DNA of 64,000 nt. Source: DASXMT01 sp963803065. GTDB lineage: Bacteria > Actinomycetota > Acidimicrobiia > Acidimicrobiales > RAAP-2. Below are positions 58,428 through 64,000 of this stretch, one piece after another. The position numbers and the translations under genes were made by a program. Position 1 is the first letter of the stretch, and every line of letters starts with the position of its first letter. The DNA is taken from assembly GCA_963803065.1 (NCBI GenBank), contig CAWDKW010000001.1:1-64000 (forward strand), in the 5' to 3' direction. The notes under the pieces are model-generated. The model had not been told where the DNA came from. It did no database searches and saw only the letters and a program-made list of their open reading frames with translations.

Positions 58428-58793
58428 CTAGAGGAGCGCGATCAGGGTCAGCACCACCAACGTCGAGATGTAGACGGTGACTCCAATGACGACCCATTCC
58501 GGCACGGCGGAGAAGCCCTGGTGGGCCAGGGCCCGTCGCGACAGGTGCCCGCGGATGGTGCCACCGATGACAAAGAACAAGGACAGCACTCCGTAGCCGA
58601 CGGCCAGCGCAATGAACCGCGGACGGGGGAGGTCACCCAACCTGGGCAAGAGGCCTCCCACGGCCAGCGCCACCGCCCCCGCTGCGATCCCCGTCCGCCA
58701 CCACGCCAACAGCGTTCGTTCCTCGGCGAAGTGGGTCCGGCGGGACGCCGCACCGAAGGTCGGTTCTGGTTCTGACGCGTCATCTCCAGGCAT
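58428..58793 (-). CDS. DUF202/YidH-family membrane protein
   Basis: This 121-aa small inner-membrane protein has three helices (TGIAAGAVALAVGGLLPRLG, FIALAVGYGVLSLFFVIGG, VVIGVTVYISTLVVLTLIALL) and the family motif FAEERTLLAWWRTGI. Function unknown. It is followed by the ECF transporter gene on the same strand. Confidence 0.88.
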   Translation of the reverse strand: MPGDDASEPEPTFGAASRRTHFAEERTLLAWWRTGIAAGAVALAVGGLLPRLGDLPRPRFIALAVGYGVLSLFFVIGGTIRGHLSRRALAHQGFSAVPEWVVIGVTVYISTLVVLTLIALL

Positions 58794-58932
58794 TGGTGCT
58801 CCCGCATGTCATCGGGCTGGCCGACCGGGCGAAACTAACATCGACGGGGCAGGCCGGCATCACCCGGTTGGGGTGAGATCCTGTCTCGGGTCCCGACCAC
58901 CACGACGCCGTGCATCGGCGCGAGGCGATTTC

Positions 58933-61857
58933 CTACGTCACGATCAGGGTGGTGGCCAGGATCACCAGGCAAGCGAGGACCGCCCCGTCCACCAATCGAG
59001 GCCGGCTGGCTGGGTCATCGAAGTCTGCGAATCCGCCCCGCGCCGTCATGGCATCGCTCAGGTCGCGTGCCCTCCGCAGCGCGACGGTGATCGCCGTCAC
59101 CGCCAGCAGCCCCAGCTCCTCGATGGCCCGGTGTCCGCCCCGCCAGTTCCGCTTGGCCGGCCGCCGCCGGAGTCGTCGGGCGGCCATCAGCGTCCTGGAC
59201 TCGTCGATGAGCGACGGGAGTGAACGGATGGCCAGCGCGGTGGCGTTGACCAGTTCATGGATCGGAAGACCTATCCGGCGCAACGGGCGACCCAATACGC
59301 TCAGGGCGGCCGGGATCTCGCCGAGCGGCGTCGTCCAGCCGATGAGGGCGGCGCTGAGCACCAGCAGGATCAGGAGAAGGGTCAGGCGGCCCCATGCGCT
59401 GAGACCGCCCAGGCTGAGCGCCACCGAGCCCAGGTGCATCAGGGGTGGAGCATTCGAGCGGAGGCTGACCGCCGCCCCCAAGGCGAGAGCGAGGAGAAAC
59501 CAACGCGGGAGGCGCGGGAGTGCTCCCGGTGGGATGCGTCCGGCGACGAGGCCGAGGAGCACGACGGCGGCCAGGGCGAGCAGCGTCGGCCATGTCGGCT
59601 TGATCGACGCCGTGAGCGAGAGAAGCCCGACGGCCACCAGCTTCGTCCCGGCCCAGAGGCGGTGCATGGGTGAGGATCCTGGAACCAACCGGAGCAGCGT
59701 CATCTCGCCCGGTGTCCGCCTCGGGCTGGCCGGGGGCACGCTTGCCGGAGTGGGCGAGATCGGCTCGGAGTCACGGACCACCCGTCCGGCCTCGAGCCGG
59801 ATGAAGCGGTCCACGACGCCGTTCAGGAAGGCGTTGTCGTGGGACACGACGATCAACGTGATCCCCCGATCCCGGCGGAGCCGGGTGAGGATGTGCATGA
59901 GCTGCGTGCTGCCCGCGTCATCCAGGCCGGCGAAGGGTTCGTCGAGCACCAGGACGGAGGAATTGCGGGCGAGCATCCCGGCGATGGCCACGCGCCGTTG
60001 CTCGCCGCCGCTCAACTGGTCCACCGGCCGAGACCCGAACAGCGCCGGATCGAGCCCGACCGACATCAGGGCTTCGGCCGCCGCCTGGCGATCGGACCCG
60101 CTGGCGTCGCGTACGTCGTCGAGGGCCCGGCGCCTCAGCAGTTGCAGCCGGGCATGCTGAAAGGAAAGTCCGACTCGCCCGACCTGTTGGGACACCGGGC
60201 GCCCTCCGAGGAGCACCTCGCCCTCGGTCGGGGTGGTGAGCCCGGCCAGCAACCAGGCCAACGTGGACTTGCCCGAGCCGTTGGGACCGTTCACGGCGAT
60301 GCCGCTGCCCGCTGGGATCTCGAGGTTGACGGAGCCCAGGCTGCGGTGGGCCCATGGAGTTCTGGGTGAATAGACATGGCCCACTCCCCGTAGGGACACG
60401 GTCCGGGGGGAGGCGACCGCGGGCGAGCCGGCGTGGCGCGACCGGTCCTCCGCTTCAGGCCGTCGCGTGAACGGCGACGACCTGGTGGTGACCGTCGACG
60501 GAGCTGGCGCCTGTTCGACCCGCCGTCCATTGGAGAGCATCACGGCATGCTGAGCCGCCTTGGCTTCGATCGGGTCGTGTGTGACGTGCACGACGCTGAC
60601 GCCCTCGTCGGGCAGGCGCCGGAGAAGCTCCATGAGGACCACTCGGCCCTCGGGGTCGAGCATCGCCGTCGATTCGTCGGAGACGACAAGGGTCGGCTGG
60701 CGGGCCAGCGCCGAAGCCACTGCCAGCCTCTGTAATTCGCCGCCGGAAAGGGTTGCCGTCTCCCGATCGGAGAACCCGACCAGGCCGACCCGGGCCAAGA
60801 GGTCGTCGGTGTCGACCATCCTGGTGGCGGACAGGCCCCAGTGCAGGTCGTCTCGGACCCGGACGCCGAGCACCTGTGCGTCGGGGCGCTGGAAGATCAG
60901 TGCGCTTCCGCCTCGTGCGCCAAGGCCGGCCCCACCGCCGCGCACCACGGTGCCCTCGGTCGGCGAGGCGCCCACCAGGATCCGTGCCAGCGTCGACTTG
61001 CCCGAGCCGTTGGGCCCGATGACGGCCAGCAGCTGGCCCCTCCCGAGCCGCAGCGTCACGTGGCGGAGAGCCCAGCGCTCGCTGCCGGGGTAGCGGAAGG
61101 AGACGTCCTCCAGCTGGACAGGGACGGGATCGGGCGCTCGGTCGTCAGGCGCGCCGAACAGCAACGAGTGGGGACTACCGAGGCTGTCGAGGACGCGCAG
61201 CGTGCCGCGGGCGGCGAGCCATCCGAGGAAGCACGCTGCGGCCACCGCGGCGAACAGGCCGATGGGGATGACCAACCACCAGAAGCGGGTTCCCCAGCTG
61301 ACCACGGCGTCTCCGACGTGAGCGATCCCTCCGAGGCCCACATTTCGGAGGGTCTGGCCGATGCCGCTCCACGAGTTCCGGGTCTGGTCGATCGACAGGC
61401 GCCGCGAGCTCGTGAACACGGCGAGGAACCCGACGGTCACGGCCGAGGTGGCCGGCCAGAACAGAAGGATGCCGCTGGCCACGGTGCGGGTGGGACCCCA
61501 CTGCTGGCGGTGGCCGTGACCCACCAGCGCGCCGACGGCCGTGCAGACGGCGACGGCGAGCACGACACGATCACCGGCGGCCAGGAACCCCACGAACACG
61601 GCCGCCAGCCCACCGATGATGGCGGCTCGCAGCCGGTGCCTGGCCGCGATCGCCGCAATGGGCAGGAGACCCAGCACGAGGAGCGCACTCCCCAGGGGCA
61701 CGAACCTGCTGACCAAACAGAGCGCCAGCGTGAGGTCACCGAGGACGACCGCCTCGGCCAGTTCGATCGAATCGAGCGGGCGCCCCCGGGCCCGTCGCCG
61801 CGGATGCAGCGTCACCCGAGCAGACACGATTCGGAGGGCATCGACCAACTCTGGCAC
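58933..61857 (-). CDS. Single-polypeptide ECF transporter (S-like membrane domain, two ATPases, EcfT)
   Basis: This protein of about 974 aa joins all parts of an energy-coupling factor importer. Residues 1-225 are a membrane domain of about six helices that could be the substrate-binding S component. At 245-470 is ATPase 1 (Walker A GPNGSGKST near 280, LSGGELQRLAVA, VVSDESTAMLD). At 490-720 is ATPase 2 (Walker A near 523, LSGGEQRRVAIA, LVLDEPFAGLD). From about 725 to the end is the EcfT transmembrane domain (MHRLWAGTKLVAVG, LIGWTTPLGEIPAALSVLGRP, RSLPSLIDESRTLMAARRLR). These are usually four genes. Start GTG 61857 lacks a ribosome site; the ORF remains open upstream. The substrate (vitamin or metal) is not evident. 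Confidence 0.85.
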   Translation of the reverse strand: MPELVDALRIVSARVTLHPRRRARGRPLDSIELAEAVVLGDLTLALCLVSRFVPLGSALLVLGLLPIAAIAARHRLRAAIIGGLAAVFVGFLAAGDRVVLAVAVCTAVGALVGHGHRQQWGPTRTVASGILLFWPATSAVTVGFLAVFTSSRRLSIDQTRNSWSGIGQTLRNVGLGGIAHVGDAVVSWGTRFWWLVIPIGLFAAVAAACFLGWLAARGTLRVLDSLGSPHSLLFGAPDDRAPDPVPVQLEDVSFRYPGSERWALRHVTLRLGRGQLLAVIGPNGSGKSTLARILVGASPTEGTVVRGGGAGLGARGGSALIFQRPDAQVLGVRVRDDLHWGLSATRMVDTDDLLARVGLVGFSDRETATLSGGELQRLAVASALARQPTLVVSDESTAMLDPEGRVVLMELLRRLPDEGVSVVHVTHDPIEAKAAQHAVMLSNGRRVEQAPAPSTVTTRSSPFTRRPEAEDRSRHAGSPAVASPRTVSLRGVGHVYSPRTPWAHRSLGSVNLEIPAGSGIAVNGPNGSGKSTLAWLLAGLTTPTEGEVLLGGRPVSQQVGRVGLSFQHARLQLLRRRALDDVRDASGSDRQAAAEALMSVGLDPALFGSRPVDQLSGGEQRRVAIAGMLARNSSVLVLDEPFAGLDDAGSTQLMHILTRLRRDRGITLIVVSHDNAFLNGVVDRFIRLEAGRVVRDSEPISPTPASVPPASPRRTPGEMTLLRLVPGSSPMHRLWAGTKLVAVGLLSLTASIKPTWPTLLALAAVVLLGLVAGRIPPGALPRLPRWFLLALALGAAVSLRSNAPPLMHLGSVALSLGGLSAWGRLTLLLILLVLSAALIGWTTPLGEIPAALSVLGRPLRRIGLPIHELVNATALAIRSLPSLIDESRTLMAARRLRRRPAKRNWRGGHRAIEELGLLAVTAITVALRRARDLSDAMTARGGFADFDDPASRPRLVDGAVLACLVILATTLIVT

Positions 61858-61967
61858 GGCCGCGGTACCGTACCGGTGCCGCCCGTCGCTCGGATCGGGA
61901 ACATCACCGTCGGCGGCGCGGCCAGGCACTGAAGGCCGGCGACGAAGCCGGCATCTGGACCGGTGGG

Positions 61968-62969
61968 CTACCGCGGGCTTGACACTGCTTCGGCCGCGGT
62001 GCGGAGGTAGGACCAGGCCCGTTCGGGCGGCAGTCCCCCGCAGAGGGGCTCGAGGGAGAGCACCGTGCCCGCCGAAGCCAGATTCGCGGCCTCGTCGGGG
62101 GTGTAGATCCGATAGCCGCCCCTCTCGGCCCGGAGCTCGTCGACGGTCTCCGCATCGGAGAGCGACGCGATGCCCACCTTGCCCGCCGTGCGGTTCCATT
62201 CCCGGTAGAGCCGGATCTCTTGCAGCATCCGTGGGCCAAGTTCGGACCAGGCCGCATCCGGGTCCTCGGCCACGAACACGGTGGTCGCCGTGTCGGTCGG
62301 GGCCAATTGGCAGCCGACCGGGTCGATGCCGACCCGGCGCGCCTCTTCCTCGTATGCCGCCCGCAGGTCCTCGTGTCCCGACTCGGCCAGGAAGAGCAAC
62401 CCGTGGCGGGCGGCGCGCCGGGCGGCCGCCTTGGAATGACCCCCGTAGGCGAGCGGCGGTCCGCCATCGGACGCCGGTCCCGGCGTGACCTGGATCGTGC
62501 CACGCCCCGGGTACGCGAACGGCTGTCCGGTCCAGGCCTGCTTGAGACTGGCGAGGAGTGCCTCGATCTTGGCCGCTCGGCTCCCTGGGTCCACCCCGAA
62601 CAACCGGTACTCCTCGTCCCGGTAGCCCAGCCCGATCACACAGAGCACGCGACCGGCGCTCACGTGGTCGATGACGGCGAGGTCCTCGGCCAGCCGCACC
62701 GGGTCGTAGAGCAGTCCCAGGAGGGCCGCCACGACGATCGGGGTGGAGGTGGTCCTGGCGGCCATGGCCGAGGCCAGGATGAGGGGTGAGGGTATGTAGC
62801 CATCCGGCGAGCTGTGGTGCTCCGAAATGACTGCAGCCACATTGCCGTGGTCCTCGCCCCAGGCCACCATGTCGACGGCCGTGCGGTACAGCGCCGACCG
62901 AGCGGCTGACACCTCGGAGGCTGACCGTCCCTCATCGGGGCACCGCATGGAGAATCGAAGTTGGTACAT
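61968..62969 (-). CDS. LLM-class flavin-dependent oxidoreductase
   Basis: This 333-aa luciferase-like protein has YQLRFSMRCPDEG, VAWGEDHGNVAAVISEHHSS, GYIPSPLILASAMAARTT, VIDHVSAGRVLCVIGLGYRDEEY and AYGGHSKAAARRAARHGLLF. The EHH motif with GxGYRDEEY suits FMN- or F420-dependent members. It begins 110 bp upstream of the ECF gene on the same strand; a link to it is not evident. The other LLM gene in the window (43672) is only distantly similar. Confidence 0.88.
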   Translation of the reverse strand: MYQLRFSMRCPDEGRSASEVSAARSALYRTAVDMVAWGEDHGNVAAVISEHHSSPDGYIPSPLILASAMAARTTSTPIVVAALLGLLYDPVRLAEDLAVIDHVSAGRVLCVIGLGYRDEEYRLFGVDPGSRAAKIEALLASLKQAWTGQPFAYPGRGTIQVTPGPASDGGPPLAYGGHSKAAARRAARHGLLFLAESGHEDLRAAYEEEARRVGIDPVGCQLAPTDTATTVFVAEDPDAAWSELGPRMLQEIRLYREWNRTAGKVGIASLSDAETVDELRAERGGYRIYTPDEAANLASAGTVLSLEPLCGGLPPERAWSYLRTAAEAVSSPR

Positions 62970-63110
62970 CAGCCCTCCTTGCCCCGCCCGTCGATGGGGG
63001 CTGGCCAGGAACGTACCAGGCCGGCACCATCATCGGGACGGCCGCGACGCCGGCCCTTGGTGTTGGTCGTGGCGTTGCCGGTAACGTCTACCTCCGACAG
63101 GGGAGGCGCC

Positions 63111-64000
63111 ATGGAGAAGTCAGAGTTGATCCTGGTCAGCATCGATGACCACGTGATCGAGCCACGCGAGATGTTCGATGCCCACGTGCCCGAGAAGTAC
63201 CGAGATCGAGCGCCGAAGAGTGTGACCGACGATGACGGCATCGAGAAGTGGTGGTTCGAAGGCGTGGCCAGCGGTTCGGGAAGCCTGAACGCCGTCGTCG
63301 GGTGGCCCAAGGAGGAGTGGGGAATGGACCCGACCACCTTCTCGGAGATGCGGCCTGGCGCCTACGACGTCCACGAGCGGGTGCGTGACATGAACCGGAA
63401 CGGGATCCTGGCATCGATGTGCTTTCCGTCCTTCGTGGGGTTCAGCGGGCGGTTCTTCCAGGAGGCGAGCGACCACGACCTGTCCCTGATCATGACCCAG
63501 GCCTATAACGACTGGCACATCGACGAGTGGGCCGCTTCATATCCTGGACGGTTCATCCCGCTGGCCATACCGCCCATTTGGGATCCGGACCAGCTGGCGG
63601 CCGAGGTCCGGCGGGTGGCCAAGAAGGGGTGCCGGGCCATGACGATGCCCGAGCTCCCGCATATCCAGGGCCTCCCCAGCTATCACGACCGCGAGTACTG
63701 GGATCCCTTCTTCCGCGCTGCATCCGAGGAGCAGGTCGTGATGTGCCTGCACATCGGGCAGGGCTTCGGCGCCATCAACTCGGCACCGGGTGTGCCCATC
63801 GACAACCTCATCATCTTGAGCACCCAGGTATCGACCCTGGCCGCCCAGGATCTGCTCTGGGGTCCCGCCTTCCGCGACTACCCGGACCTCAAGGTGGCGT
63901 GGTCCGAGGCGGGAATCGGGTGGATCCCGTTCTACCTCGACCGCTGTGACCGGCACTACACCAATCAGCGGTGGCTCGGCCATGACTTCAAGGGCAAGCT
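63111..64000 (+). CDS. PF04909 amidohydrolase, 3' end missing
   Basis: Translated from ATG 63111 (GGGGAGG at 63100-63106) to the window edge, giving 296 codons: MEKSELILVSIDDHVIEPRE (DxH metal site), ERVRDMNRNGILASMCFPSF, QAYNDWHIDEWAASYPGRFI, CLHIGQGF and VAWSEAGIGWIPFYLDRCD. The expected last metal Asp (WxSDYPH) lies beyond the window. It is the third amidohydrolase of this group here. A GGTA-ACGTC-TACC repeat at 63080-63092 lies upstream. Confidence 0.88.
   Translation, partial: MEKSELILVSIDDHVIEPREMFDAHVPEKYRDRAPKSVTDDDGIEKWWFEGVASGSGSLNAVVGWPKEEWGMDPTTFSEMRPGAYDVHERVRDMNRNGILASMCFPSFVGFSGRFFQEASDHDLSLIMTQAYNDWHIDEWAASYPGRFIPLAIPPIWDPDQLAAEVRRVAKKGCRAMTMPELPHIQGLPSYHDREYWDPFFRAASEEQVVMCLHIGQGFGAINSAPGVPIDNLIILSTQVSTLAAQDLLWGPAFRDYPDLKVAWSEAGIGWIPFYLDRCDRHYTNQRWLGHDFKGK

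Noticed and set aside
1..64000. tRNA, rRNA, riboswitch, integrase or att sites
   Set aside because: None recognised by eye on either strand; a covariance-model search would be needed to exclude small RNAs.

Overview
The window looks like two unrelated genomes joined at about position 6965. Bases 1 to about 6965 read as an Acidobacteriota-type chromosome. It has moderate GC, a DUF6152 protein beside an acidobacterial-style secreted protein, REP-like nested hairpins between genes, and the tail of a DUF4159 protein. From about 6966 to 64000 the sequence is uniformly GC-rich actinobacterial DNA, most like an uncultured soil or marine Acidimicrobiia. It carries many SDRs, LLM (F420-type) oxidoreductases, NDMA-dependent alcohol dehydrogenase, P450s and PF04909 amidohydrolases. 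One ORF crosses the joint: it starts as a cytochrome P450, loses its heme loop and ends as DUF4159. An assembly or binning chimera is the simplest explanation.

Left part: a partial acyl-CoA carboxylase beta subunit (minus); an AT-richer two-gene operon coding for a SAMHD1-like HD dNTPase and a YwgA/SocA-like partner, which is a candidate defence or nucleotide-pool module; two secreted proteins separated by two copies of a composite palindromic repeat; and a DHA2-type MFS exporter.

Right part, about 7 to 54 kb: a dense catabolic island. It holds five P450s (three close paralogs, one truncated), an atypical P450 ferredoxin, a Baeyer-Villiger monooxygenase, a Rieske oxygenase, many SDRs, two cyclase-family hydrolases, a CoA ligase, three acyl-CoA dehydrogenases (two forming a likely heteromeric pair), a fused E1 alpha/beta dehydrogenase, a hydantoinase/oxoprolinase pair (hyuA frameshifted), amidohydrolases, an epoxide hydrolase, VOC proteins and three TetR regulators. 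The gene set suits stepwise oxygenation, ketone formation, ring opening and CoA-dependent breakdown of a hydrophobic cyclic compound such as a terpenoid, steroid-like or alicyclic molecule. The substrate cannot be named from sequence.

Three families of palindromes occur upstream of these genes. A tandem TGCT-type pair lies next to the first TetR. A TGTAC(Y)G-type palindrome recurs over 10 to 26.5 kb, where the second TetR lies. A TTSGAC-N6-GTC-type repeat recurs over 35 to 53 kb, where the third TetR lies. This suggests three regulatory blocks within the island.

The right end (54 to 64 kb) is more housekeeping-like: two actinobacterial hypothetical proteins, a VOC protein, DUF2254 and DUF202 membrane proteins, a single-polypeptide ECF transporter (membrane domain, two ATPases and EcfT in one chain), an LLM oxidoreductase and a partial amidohydrolase. 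I saw no rRNA, tRNA, CRISPR array, transposase or integrase.
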